Part shown: positions 1 through 6,252 of the stretch, piece by piece
Numbering within the stretch: position 1 is the stretch's first letter
Layout: every line of letters starts with the position of its first letter
Assembly (NCBI GenBank): GCA_002343825.1
Contig: DDSL01000040.1
Coordinates: forward strand, 1-9,169
Source: Chthonomonas sp. UBA2391
GTDB taxonomy: Bacteria > Armatimonadota > Fimbriimonadia > Fimbriimonadales > Fimbriimonadaceae
DNA length: 9,169 nt
Direction of reading: 5' to 3'
The notes under the pieces: model-generated
The model's input: only the letters and a program-made list of their open reading frames with translations
Told to the model about the DNA's origin: nothing
Database searches by the model: none
Translations under genes and position numbers: made by a program

Positions 1-171
1 TGATTCACCAACTACCCCGGCTTTGCGCCGAAGTGCGCTAGATTTCCTCCGGCAAGATCAGCTACAGATTCCCGTTTTGCCGCCGTTTTGGCCCAAAGCC
101 ACTCCCTCGTTCAGGATACGACCTATCGGTCGCCCCCTGAACTCTGCCCCAAAACGGCGGAACTCATGCGC
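1..171. other. Non-coding stretch before the phosphatase remnant
   Basis: I see no convincing gene here on either strand. Plus-strand frames running through it have low-complexity, Arg/Ser/Pro-rich translations without family motifs, and minus-strand frames are cut by stops. The only structure is a pair of 12-base inverted arms (80-91 and 149-160). The stretch lies downstream, on the minus strand, of the phosphatase remnant. Confidence 0.5.
80..160. repeat. 12-bp inverted repeat, CCGCCGTTTTGG arms
   Basis: CCGCCGTTTTGG at 80-91 is matched exactly by its reverse complement CCAAAACGGCGG at 149-160, with 57 bases between. The spacing is too long for a typical intrinsic terminator and there is no T-run beside either arm. 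It may be the ends of a small decayed element, a protein-binding pair, or chance. No direct target repeats were recognised beside it. Confidence 0.5.
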
Positions 172-351
172 TCAGAAAGTCGGAACCGACCGCAAATCTC
201 CAAGCCGGAGCCGCTTTTGGGCCACGATTTCGTTGAACTCGTCCCTTATCTGCAGGCGAATCACCGGGTTCGACTGGGTCCAATCGATCTGGACCGTGCC
301 GAAGTAGTTGCCAGTGAACATTCCGGCCAAGCGGTTCGGGTTGCTCTCCCC
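172..351 (-). pseudogene. C-terminal remnant of a PhoD-like phosphatase (probable)
   Basis: A minus-strand frame open from 351 to a TGA at 172-174 encodes 59 residues that read like real protein: an N-terminal ESNPNRLAG, then TGNYFGTVQIDW, then a beta-strand-rich tail with IRLQIRDE and LRLGDLR. This pattern (ASN-Pro-Asn-Arg, aromatic-Gly-x-Val-x-Ile-Asp-Trp, then a strand pair ending in LxxLR) resembles the last segment of PhoD-like alkaline phosphatase/phosphodiesterase proteins, recognised from memory of the family. The frame is closed by a TGA at 352-354, and no other frame between 352 and 439 continues the homology, so the metal-binding catalytic part is missing. The internal ATG at 319-321 would give a 49-residue peptide, but I see no good ribosome site for it. 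A real small gene is the alternative. Confidence 0.42.
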
Positions 352-391
352 TCACGGAGAAGCGTCGCCAAGACGGCAAATGGAACCATGA

Positions 392-411
392 GCGAAGCTT
401 ATTCACTTCGC
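392..411 (-). terminator. Weak hairpin downstream of nuoE
   Basis: GCGAAG (392-397) and CTTCGC (406-411) form a 6-bp stem with an 8-base loop, about 30 bases past the nuoE stop on the minus strand. A second weak pair, GTTAA/TTAAC (415-419 and 430-434), sits between it and the stop. Neither is followed by a T-run in the minus direction, so intrinsic termination is only a possibility. Confidence 0.22.
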
Positions 412-439
412 CCTGTTAAACATCTTCTCTTAACAAAAT

Positions 440-1063
440 CTAGCGCGAGTATCGGTCCGTAGGTTGCAGATGAACCTTCACGATATCGTCCGCCAACTGC
501 GTCACGCTCGATTGGGACCGAGCTCGGAGATCGTCCAAAAGCCGATCAACATAGGCCTTATCGACCGGGCCGTGGTAGTCCGGGCCAATCTGCAGCAGCG
601 GGGCGCGATCGCATGCATTCAGGCACTCCACTTCGTGCAGAGTAAAGACCCCGTCGGCAGTGGTTTCGCCAAAGCCAACCCCGAGCTTTTCCTTCAGATA
701 ATCCGCGATCCGATAGGCCCCGCACATGTGGCAGCTGAGACACGTGCAGACCTCGATCATGTGCTTACCGACCGCTTGGGCGGTGTTGTACATCGAATAG
801 AACGTCGCGACTCCCTCTACCTCGGCATAGCTACGACCCAAACGGTGCGCCACCTCGGCAATCGCTTCTCCGTTCAGATAGCCGCCGTATTCCCTCTGCG
901 CGATCCAGAGCCCGGGAAGGATGCAAGCCTTCAGGTTCGGATAGTGCGTCTTGAGCCGATCCAGCTCGGCAATCGCCTCGTCGCTGAACTGCAAGTTGAG
1001 TTCTTCGGGCCGGGGGGCCTTGGGCCGTTCATTGACGCTACCGAGATGGATGAGGTCCGACAT
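440..1063 (-). CDS. nuoE: NADH-quinone oxidoreductase subunit E (24 kDa, 2Fe-2S)
   Basis: 207 residues. This peripheral subunit of respiratory complex I carries the N1a [2Fe-2S] cluster and pairs with NuoF in the NADH-oxidising module on the cytoplasmic side of the membrane. The thioredoxin-like fold is recognisable: a helical N-terminal half (about residues 25-100, with the family stretch VEGVATFYSMYNT at 82-94), then the cluster ligands C106-x4-C111 and C147-x3-C151 (EVECLNACDRAP). Two extra cysteines, C108 and C114, sit among the first ligand pair. The ATG at 1063 was chosen because AAAGGA lies 10 bases upstream and the protein then has family length; the frame stays open upstream to 1276, but that extension looks non-coding. 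No nuoD or nuoF is adjacent: the gene stands alone, divergent from the PEP-CTERM gene. Confidence 0.95.
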   Translation of the reverse strand: MSDLIHLGSVNERPKAPRPEELNLQFSDEAIAELDRLKTHYPNLKACILPGLWIAQREYGGYLNGEAIAEVAHRLGRSYAEVEGVATFYSMYNTAQAVGKHMIEVCTCLSCHMCGAYRIADYLKEKLGVGFGETTADGVFTLHEVECLNACDRAPLLQIGPDYHGPVDKAYVDRLLDDLRARSQSSVTQLADDIVKVHLQPTDRYSR

Positions 1064-1232
1064 ACTTCTACCGTCCTTTACGATACCCGCCGAACTCTTG
1101 ACGGCTCTTAACGCTGGGGTCCCGGTAAAAATGCGCGAAACTGGAGGCTTCACCTCGGATCGCACCCGGTTCCGTGATACCATTGCATTGTTGCGGGCGG
1201 AACTTTTTGCCTGCTCGGTTGGAGAGGAATCT

Positions 1233-1814
1233 ATGAAGCTCTTTCTGAACGTTGCCGTTCTGGCAACTGCGCTCACGGCAAGCTATGCCGGCACCCTTTC
1301 GGTCGCGATGACCGTCGACGACGACTACGAGGCCTACATCTCAACGGACCCCAACGTCCAGGGCACCTTATTCCTAGAAGGACAAGACAGCTGGAACAGC
1401 GTCGAGATTGGGACCGTCAATCTGACGCCGGGCGTCAAGAACTACCTGCACATACGGGGTCGCGATGTATTTGGCAACCCCCAAATGTTGATCGGGACCT
1501 TCAAGCTCACCGGCAACTTTCGGTTTGCCAATGGCACCCAGTCGATGGATAGCAATATCTTCGACATGACGCTCAACAAGACCGGGTTCGGCCAGCCGCA
1601 CATCACGATCAAGGACCTCGGGGCAAACGGAACGTCGCCCTGGGGCAGTCTGGGCAACGGGATCTCGTCGAACGCCCGCTTTATCTGGAGCGAAGACTTT
1701 GGACCTGGCGATCGATACTTCGCCATCCCACTTTACAATGTCGTTCCCGAGCCCGCGACGGCCCTGATTCTGGGTGGCGCTATGGTGGCTTTCCGACGCC
1801 GCCGAGCTCGCTAA
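1233..1814 (+). CDS. PEP-CTERM sorting-domain exported protein
   Basis: 193 residues. Residues 1-19 form a signal peptide (Lys at position 2, hydrophobic core, ending ASYA before Gly20). The C-terminus is a textbook PEP-CTERM tripartite signal: VPEP at 171-174, a short hydrophobic segment at about 175-187, then a basic tail RRRRAR at 188-193. In known systems such a tail directs a protein to the exosortase/archaeosortase-type enzyme for processing and surface release. The middle is beta-rich, with acidic DDDYEAYIST near 29-38, a glycine-bounded PGVKNYLHIRG near 66-76, and no catalytic motif I can name. The ATG at 1233 has GGAGAGG five bases upstream; the frame remains open upstream to 951, but that part lies antisense to nuoE and precedes the signal peptide. 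No exosortase gene is in the window. The function of the ectodomain is unknown. Confidence 0.9.
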   Translation: MKLFLNVAVLATALTASYAGTLSVAMTVDDDYEAYISTDPNVQGTLFLEGQDSWNSVEIGTVNLTPGVKNYLHIRGRDVFGNPQMLIGTFKLTGNFRFANGTQSMDSNIFDMTLNKTGFGQPHITIKDLGANGTSPWGSLGNGISSNARFIWSEDFGPGDRYFAIPLYNVVPEPATALILGGAMVAFRRRRAR

Positions 1815-1857
1815 GGCCGCTCCGTTTTAGGCGCGGGCCCGGCCCGAGGCCAATCCC

Positions 1858-1895
1858 GACCCAGGGGCCCCGACGCTAGCGCGTCGCCCTGGGTC
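1858..1895 (+). terminator. Strong GC-rich stem-loop, possible terminator
   Basis: GACCCAGGG (1858-1866) pairs with CCCTGGGTC (1887-1895). Inside it CGACG (1871-1875) pairs with CGTCG (1882-1886) around a 6-base loop, leaving a 4-base bulge on the left arm. It lies 44 bases past the PEP-CTERM stop and upstream of the thioredoxin-domain gene. No T-run follows, so it could be a Rho-assisted stop, an RNA-stabilising hairpin or a binding site. Confidence 0.4.
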
Positions 1896-1959
1896 TCGCC
1901 CCGGTCGGCGCGCACCCCTGACGTCTCTGCGACTGATAGTGCGATTGATGGGTGGGCAG

Positions 1960-1965
1960 TACACT
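1960..1965 (+). promoter_or_regulatory. Candidate -10 element of the thioredoxin-domain gene
   Basis: TACACT ends 15 bases before the ATG at 1981 and lies inside GTACACT, the same string found before pckG. No -35 element is convincing at 16-18 bases. If this is a true -10, the transcript would start within about 8-10 bases of the ATG and carry no Shine-Dalgarno sequence. A loose GTGGG...CCCAC dyad (1952-1956, 1968-1972) brackets it. Confidence 0.3.
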
Positions 1966-1980
1966 CCCCCACAAACCCTC

Positions 1981-3981
1981 ATGAACCGCCTCTCTCAGAG
2001 TCAGAGTCCGTACCTGTTGCAGCACACCGAGAACCCCGTGAACTGGTACCCATGGGGCGCCGAAGCCTTCGTCGCCGCCCAGGCCGAAAACAAGCCGATT
2101 TTTCTTTCGGTCGGCTATAGCACCTGCCATTGGTGCCACGTCATGGCTCACGAGAGCTTTGAGGACGAAGAGATCGCCGCGATCCTGAATGCCCACTTCA
2201 TCAGCATCAAGCTCGACCGCGAAGAGCGCCCCGACATCGACCACATCTATATGTGCTACACCCAGGCCGCGGTCGGGCGGGGCGGGTGGCCCAATTCCGT
2301 CTTTTTGACTCCAGAGCGCGAGCCGTTCTATGCCGGAACCTACTGGCCAAAGGAGCAGTTTCGCCAGATCCTCCTCAGCCTTGCCAAGGAGTGGCAAACC
2401 GACTCGGCCGATGTGCGATCCCACGCCGAGCGGATCGCTTCCGTCCTCGCCGAGGGGCTTGCGGCCACCAATCCGGGTGAGGTCACGCTCGAAGCCCTAC
2501 ACCAAGCGGCCGAGAGAACCTTGGACCGATATGACCTAGAGCATGGCGGATTCTTGCCCGCGCCCAAGTTTCCGATGGCCGACAGTCTGATCCTGCTGCT
2601 TCGGAGCGATCACCGCCGCAAGGAGCAAGAAGCCACCAACGCCGTCTTGCGCACTCTCGGAAAGATGCGGCTGGGGGGAATCTACGACCAACTCGATTAC
2701 GGCCTGCACCGCTATAGCACCGACGAAGCCTGGCTCGTCCCCCACTTCGAAAAAATGCTTTATGATCAGGCGCTCCTTGCGCTGGCCTGCATCGAAGCCT
2801 ATGATCGCAGCAAGATCGACCTTTTTGCCCGCATGACCGACGAGCTTCTGGACTACGTGGATCGACGCCTGAGCGACCCGGCGGGAGCTTTTTGGAGTGC
2901 TCAGGACGCCGATACCGAGGGTGAGGAAGGGAAGACCTATGTTTGGCACGAGGACGAGCTTCGCGCGGTTCTGACCGAGTCCGAATTCAACATGGCGAAG
3001 GCCTGGTTCGGAACCCAATCCGGCGGCAACTTCATCGACCCGCATCACCCCGAGATCAGGGGCCTAAACATTCTGACCCTTCGCCCCGACCTTCAGCTCG
3101 ATGATCCCGTGCTGGAGGACCTTCGGCACAAACTCCGGCGGGCCCGGGACGCTCGCCCTCAGCCGATGACCGACGACAAGTGCCTGTTGGAATGGAACGG
3201 CTTGATGATCGCAGCAATGGCCCGCGCAGGGGCTCACCTCGACAGCCCAGAGTGGACGGCTCGCGCGGCTAGCGCGGCGCTCTTTTGGACGCAGTTGCCT
3301 ACTCTGCCCCACCAAGTTCGGGGCGGGGTTCCGGCGGGTGGCGTTCTTGCCGCGGATCTGGCCGCTTTTGGTTGGGGTCTGACCGAGCTCTATGAGGCGA
3401 CGTTCGAACCCGAGTGGCTGGCGATCGCGTCGCGCGTTGCCGACCAACTGATCGGCGAATTTGCCGACGGGGTAAACGGATTCTTTAGCTCTCCGGCGGA
3501 GGCGGAACTCCTGAGTCGGAGCAAGGTCTGGGTGGACAGTGCGACCCCGAGTCCCAACGGACTCGCCTGCAACTTTCTCTTGCGGCTCGCGCGGCTCACA
3601 GGTCGGGCCGACTTGGAACAGCACGTCCGGAAGACCATCGAGACTTTTGGCGCTGATCTGGCCCGGGTCCCCGAGGCAGCGGATAGCCTGATGCTCGCGC
3701 TCGATCTGTTGGTGGGGCCGGGTCAGGAGATTGTGGTCGTGGCTCCGGAAGAACACCTGGCCCACGACACCCTTCATGGTCTTCGGGCGGTTTACGCACC
3801 GCGAGCAGTGATCCTCCTCAAGACCGAGGAGAGTGCCGAGGCGCTGGCTCTGGTCGCCCCGTATACGGCGGGGATGCCCATCGAGCCGAATACGGTCAAG
3901 GTCTATCTGTGCTCGGGATTCACCTGCGAGCGACCGATGGATCCGGGAGAGGCGATCCGGCGGCTTCAAGAACTGGCCTAG
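1981..3981 (+). CDS. yyaL: Thioredoxin domain-containing protein, YyaL/SPATA20 (DUF255) family
   Basis: 666 residues, normal for this family. The N-terminal region (about 1-160) is the DUF255 thioredoxin-like domain: it opens with the family signature SPYLLQHTENPVNWYPWG, has the redox-type motif C49-H-W-C52 in STCHWCHVMAHESF, and continues to GGWPNSVFLTP. The rest is an (alpha/alpha)-barrel of the six-hairpin glycosidase-like type, with family blocks GGIYDQLDYGLHRYS, VPHFEKMLYDQALL, AQDADTEGEEGKTYVW, LEWNGLMIAAMARAG and a final CSGFTCERP. The biochemical role of the family is not firmly established; it is generally placed among cytoplasmic thiol or sugar-related proteins. The ATG at 1981 fits the family's usual N-terminus; GTG 1939 or ATG 1948 in the same frame would add 14 or 11 atypical residues. 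The stop shares CTAG with the convergent ATL gene. Confidence 0.93.
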   Translation: MNRLSQSQSPYLLQHTENPVNWYPWGAEAFVAAQAENKPIFLSVGYSTCHWCHVMAHESFEDEEIAAILNAHFISIKLDREERPDIDHIYMCYTQAAVGRGGWPNSVFLTPEREPFYAGTYWPKEQFRQILLSLAKEWQTDSADVRSHAERIASVLAEGLAATNPGEVTLEALHQAAERTLDRYDLEHGGFLPAPKFPMADSLILLLRSDHRRKEQEATNAVLRTLGKMRLGGIYDQLDYGLHRYSTDEAWLVPHFEKMLYDQALLALACIEAYDRSKIDLFARMTDELLDYVDRRLSDPAGAFWSAQDADTEGEEGKTYVWHEDELRAVLTESEFNMAKAWFGTQSGGNFIDPHHPEIRGLNILTLRPDLQLDDPVLEDLRHKLRRARDARPQPMTDDKCLLEWNGLMIAAMARAGAHLDSPEWTARAASAALFWTQLPTLPHQVRGGVPAGGVLAADLAAFGWGLTELYEATFEPEWLAIASRVADQLIGEFADGVNGFFSSPAEAELLSRSKVWVDSATPSPNGLACNFLLRLARLTGRADLEQHVRKTIETFGADLARVPEAADSLMLALDLLVGPGQEIVVVAPEEHLAHDTLHGLRAVYAPRAVILLKTEESAEALALVAPYTAGMPIEPNTVKVYLCSGFTCERPMDPGEAIRRLQELA

Positions 3982-4298
3982 GGATCGAGGAGGCTAAGGA
4001 AGAACTCCCTTCGCACCCGGTCGGAGTCGAACTCGACACCTTCGGCTTCGAGCTGGGTTCGTTGCTCGATGGCAAGATGCGGTCCCCGCTTGGCCACGGG
4101 TAACTCCCCGAGACGGTTGACGACCCTCCACCAAGGCAGATCGTCGGGGCACCCGGCCATCCAGCGACCGACCATTCGCCCACTCGGCTGCCCTCGGAGT
4201 TGGCGACCGAGGTCGCCATAGCTGATCACTCGGCCTGCGGGAATTTGCCCGACGCGGGTCCAAAGCTCCTCAAGTCGCGATCGAAAGGCGGGATCCAT
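3978..4298 (-). CDS. Alkyltransferase-like protein (MGMT family, no active-site Cys)
   Basis: 106 residues, matching a lone DNA-binding domain of O6-methylguanine-DNA methyltransferase. The winged-helix segment is clear: IPAGRVISYGDLGRQL (19-34, with the probe tyrosine Y27), the arginine-finger region GRMVGRWM (R41), and the active-site segment P55-W-W-R-V-V60. In true methyltransferases this last motif is PCHRV, so the alkyl-accepting Cys and its activating His are both Trp here. Alkyltransferase-like proteins of this kind bind alkylated guanine and hand it to nucleotide excision repair, so a damage-sensing role is inferred. The ATG at 4298 is the only start that keeps the first helix; it lies 73 bases inside the end of the amidohydrolase gene, so translation is probably coupled. 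The ribosome site is weak. The TAG stop overlaps that of the convergent thioredoxin-domain gene. Confidence 0.85.
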   Translation of the reverse strand: MDPAFRSRLEELWTRVGQIPAGRVISYGDLGRQLRGQPSGRMVGRWMAGCPDDLPWWRVVNRLGELPVAKRGPHLAIEQRTQLEAEGVEFDSDRVRREFFLSLLDP

Positions 4299-5413
4299 TG
4301 CACCGATTCTGGCGTGCTCTCGGCCAGGATTTCATCCAGCTCGCAGACGCGGTCGATCTCGATTCCGATGAGCGGCACCCAGTTGCCGGGTTCGATTTCC
4401 CAATTCTCGAGGCCGACGCTTGCGGCTCCGCCGGTTGTCCCGAGGTGCCAAACTGTTTCGGCATCGAGGTAATCGCCTCTGGCCTTCGAAACCTCGATTG
4501 CAGCCCTCATTTCCGCGAAGAAATCGATAGGTCCTGAACTCGCTGGGCTATCTAGACCAAGGCCAACTGGGACGCCCCGATCGAGCATCTCGCGGATCGC
4601 AGCCGGGCGGCAGCGGAGGGTTTGATTGCTACGGGGGCAGTGGGCGACGCTGGCCCCCGACTTGGCCAAAAGATCCAGATCTGGCACAGTAGCTTCGCAT
4701 GCGTGAACGATCTGACTATTCTTGGATAGTAATCCTAGACGGTACAGGTTTTGGACTGGGGTCGTCCCTCGGGGCCATTCGGGGGCTCCTAACCGGCGGA
4801 TCATCTCGCCGATGGGTCCGGTTCCGTCCGAGAAGTATTGAGCCTCATCGGGGGACTCGGCGGCGTGGATGCTGAGGTGCTTGCCGGCCCAGGTGACAAG
4901 GCTGTCCGCGTCTACAGTATGGACCGCATGAGGGCTCGGTAATGCGCCTTGCTGATGGGCGGTAGCCCTTACCGAGTTTAACTTCAAGCCGGATTCTAAT
5001 ATGTTTGAAATCGTAATGGTTTCTTGCCAAATCCTACCAAGCAAGCCGGCCTTTTGTAAGGCCCTTCCGCTGACCGGCCTATCCGAATGCTCTCCAACCC
5101 ACGCAGCTCCGGTCGCCCGATTTTCGAGCGCGGCCTGATCGGCGTCGCGCTGAACATCTTCCAGATTCTGGCCAGACTTCCGCCAAATCAGTTCTTGTAT
5201 CCAATCGGTGTACTTGGAAGACCTCGCCATATCGATCATCCCTCGATATTCGAGATGAGAATGAACGTTCACAAATGCAGGAGAAAGCATGTACAGATCG
5301 GGCAGCCCCATGTGTCGCCCGACGCGCAGAATTCTTCCCTCGTCGTCGAGCTCGACCTCAAGTCCGTTGCGGAGCTCTCGGCGGTACCAAACAAGCGCGG
5401 GCCGCAGGATCAT
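4226..5413 (-). CDS. Amidohydrolase family protein (Atz/Trz deaminase-like)
   Basis: 395 residues with the metal-dependent hydrolase barrel of the Atz/Trz, cytosine deaminase and S-adenosylhomocysteine deaminase group. Metal-site residues are all visible: H51-x-H53 in AFVNVHSHLE, H183 in SIHAAESPDEA with catalytic E186, H237 in IVHACE, and D288 in GLGLDSPASS. The CPRSN motif (259-263) and SPHAVHTV (160-167) are also typical. Such enzymes remove an amino group from a purine-like or triazine-like ring in the cytoplasm. The HAAESPDEAQYF and GTGP segments recall aminodeoxyfutalosine deaminases of the futalosine menaquinone route, but the sequence alone does not fix the substrate. The start overlaps the pilin-like gene stop by four bases (ATGA), implying coupling, and the end overlaps the ATL gene by 73 bases. 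Residues of about 135-150 are encoded by a locally AT-richer stretch. Confidence 0.9.
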   Translation of the reverse strand: MILRPALVWYRRELRNGLEVELDDEGRILRVGRHMGLPDLYMLSPAFVNVHSHLEYRGMIDMARSSKYTDWIQELIWRKSGQNLEDVQRDADQAALENRATGAAWVGEHSDRPVSGRALQKAGLLGRIWQETITISNILESGLKLNSVRATAHQQGALPSPHAVHTVDADSLVTWAGKHLSIHAAESPDEAQYFSDGTGPIGEMIRRLGAPEWPRGTTPVQNLYRLGLLSKNSQIVHACEATVPDLDLLAKSGASVAHCPRSNQTLRCRPAAIREMLDRGVPVGLGLDSPASSGPIDFFAEMRAAIEVSKARGDYLDAETVWHLGTTGGAASVGLENWEIEPGNWVPLIGIEIDRVCELDEILAESTPESVQWIPPFDRDLRSFGPASGKFPQAE

Positions 5414-6135
5414 CGGCCTTGGTTGTCTTTATCTTGGTCGTCTCCGGTGTAGAGCGGAACATCCCAGGCTTCTTGGAGACGCCAATAGCCAATGTTCTTG
5501 ACGTGAAAATCTCCATAGAGCACGTTATAGCGGTATTCCTTAACAATATCGAGCCAGGTGTTGTCGCGGACGTTCTGGTCGGATAGAGATGGCCCACCTC
5601 CGTGCCAGTGTCCAGCCGCGTCGAAGAGGACATTCACATCGCTCGGGAGCTCGAACCGAGTCGAGTTCATGCTGAGGAGTGCAATTTCGGTCCGAAAGAC
5701 ATAGCTGGATCCTTTGCCCACCACCTTGTGGAGGGTTGGCGAGCTTCGAAAAGGAATCGCGATGTTGAAGTCCAGCACCTGGGTGCCCTTATCGGCCGGA
5801 CAAATCCAGACCTCTTTGCTCTTGACATAGGGCTGGAGGGCCTCGTTGAGCAGAGGCATGTTGGCGATTCTTCGTTGGAACCCAGGGTACTGCCCCCACA
5901 TATCCGGGGCGGATTTGTCGGTGACGTCGACGGCGTGGGGGAAGAAATCGTCGTAGTCGGCCATGTAGAGCCCGGTGGCGGTCCCGATCTGCTTCAAGTT
6001 GCTCAGGCACTGGGTCTGCCGGGCGCTTGCCTTGGCGCGGGCGAAGGTAGGAAAGATGATCGCGGCCAAGATGGCAATGATCGCAATCACGACCAGCAGT
6101 TCAATCAACGTAAATCCTCTTCGAGCGCGATGCAT
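5410..6135 (-). CDS. Type IV pilin-like protein, prepilin N-terminal methylation motif
   Basis: 241 residues. A six-residue basic leader plus Gly7 is followed by F8-T-L-I-E12 and a hydrophobic helix to about residue 28, the signature cut and N-methylated by prepilin peptidase, with the conserved Glu at position 5 of the mature protein. After it come the blocks typical of the large pilin-like families of Armatimonadota and Planctomycetota: QCLSNLKQIGTATGLYMADYDDFFP (about 42-66) and WICPADK (110-116). The C-terminus has VLYGDFHVK (205-213) where relatives have the H-X9-DG element, so that motif is degenerate. It is likely a minor or pseudopilin-type surface or secretion component, but no pilus assembly gene is nearby. 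It is first in the minus-strand operon with the amidohydrolase and ATL genes. CAGGATC upstream of the ATG is a weak ribosome site. Confidence 0.9.
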   Translation of the reverse strand: MHRARRGFTLIELLVVIAIIAILAAIIFPTFARAKASARQTQCLSNLKQIGTATGLYMADYDDFFPHAVDVTDKSAPDMWGQYPGFQRRIANMPLLNEALQPYVKSKEVWICPADKGTQVLDFNIAIPFRSSPTLHKVVGKGSSYVFRTEIALLSMNSTRFELPSDVNVLFDAAGHWHGGGPSLSDQNVRDNTWLDIVKEYRYNVLYGDFHVKNIGYWRLQEAWDVPLYTGDDQDKDNQGR

Positions 6136-6152
6136 ATCAGAGATCCTGACTG

Positions 6153-6158
6153 TCTATA
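6153..6158 (-). promoter_or_regulatory. Candidate -10 of the pilin-like operon
   Basis: On the minus strand TATAGA ends 17 bases before the ATG at 6135. No convincing -35 hexamer lies at the standard distance. It sits in the 117-base region shared with the divergent LCP gene. Confidence 0.3.
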
Positions 6159-6226
6159 ACGCAAGATCGCCTCGGTGAGTGTCCGAACTGAGGAGAAACG
6201 GAACAGATTCGGGGTGTCCAGCGTTG

Positions 6227-6232
6227 TATACT
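6227..6232 (+). promoter_or_regulatory. Candidate -10 of the LCP operon
   Basis: TATACT, within TTGTATACTTG, ends 20 bases before the ATG at 6253, and AAGGAAGG lies between. No clear TTGACA-like -35 is present 16-18 bases upstream. Initiation a few bases downstream would leave a leader of about 13 bases, just enough to hold the ribosome site. Confidence 0.38.
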
Positions 6233-6252
6233 TGCGACTCGACAAGGAAGGC

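Noticed and set aside
1..20. Minus-strand GCCGGGGTAGTTGGT, resembling the start of a tRNA
   Set aside because: It lacks the CTCAG part of the D-arm and is cut by the window edge, so no cloverleaf can be built.
88..462. Plus-strand open frame of 124 codons across the left end
   Set aside because: No ribosome site, no family-like segments, and it runs antisense to the phosphatase remnant and into the nuoE 3' end.
951..1232. Upstream extension of the PEP-CTERM gene to 951
   Set aside because: It lies mostly antisense to nuoE and would bury a clear signal peptide; the ATG at 1233 follows GGAGAGG.
1064..1276. N-terminal extension of nuoE to an ATG at 1276
   Set aside because: The added 71 residues are Ser/Arg-rich without family similarity and overlap the PEP-CTERM start; the ATG at 1063 has a good AAAGGA site and gives normal NuoE length.
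1939..1980. Earlier GTG 1939 or ATG 1948 start for the thioredoxin-domain gene
   Set aside because: The YyaL family begins close to NRLxxSxSPYLLQH, which fits the ATG at 1981; the extra residues are atypical. It remains possible because 1981 has no Shine-Dalgarno sequence.
3064..3969. Long minus-strand open frame (301 codons) opposite the thioredoxin-domain gene
   Set aside because: Its Arg/Pro-rich translation has no motifs and is a mirror of the high-GC codon bias of the true gene on the plus strand.
6175..6252. Upstream extension of the LCP protein
   Set aside because: It precedes the candidate -10 at 6227, lacks similarity, and 6253 has AAGGAAGG at suitable spacing.
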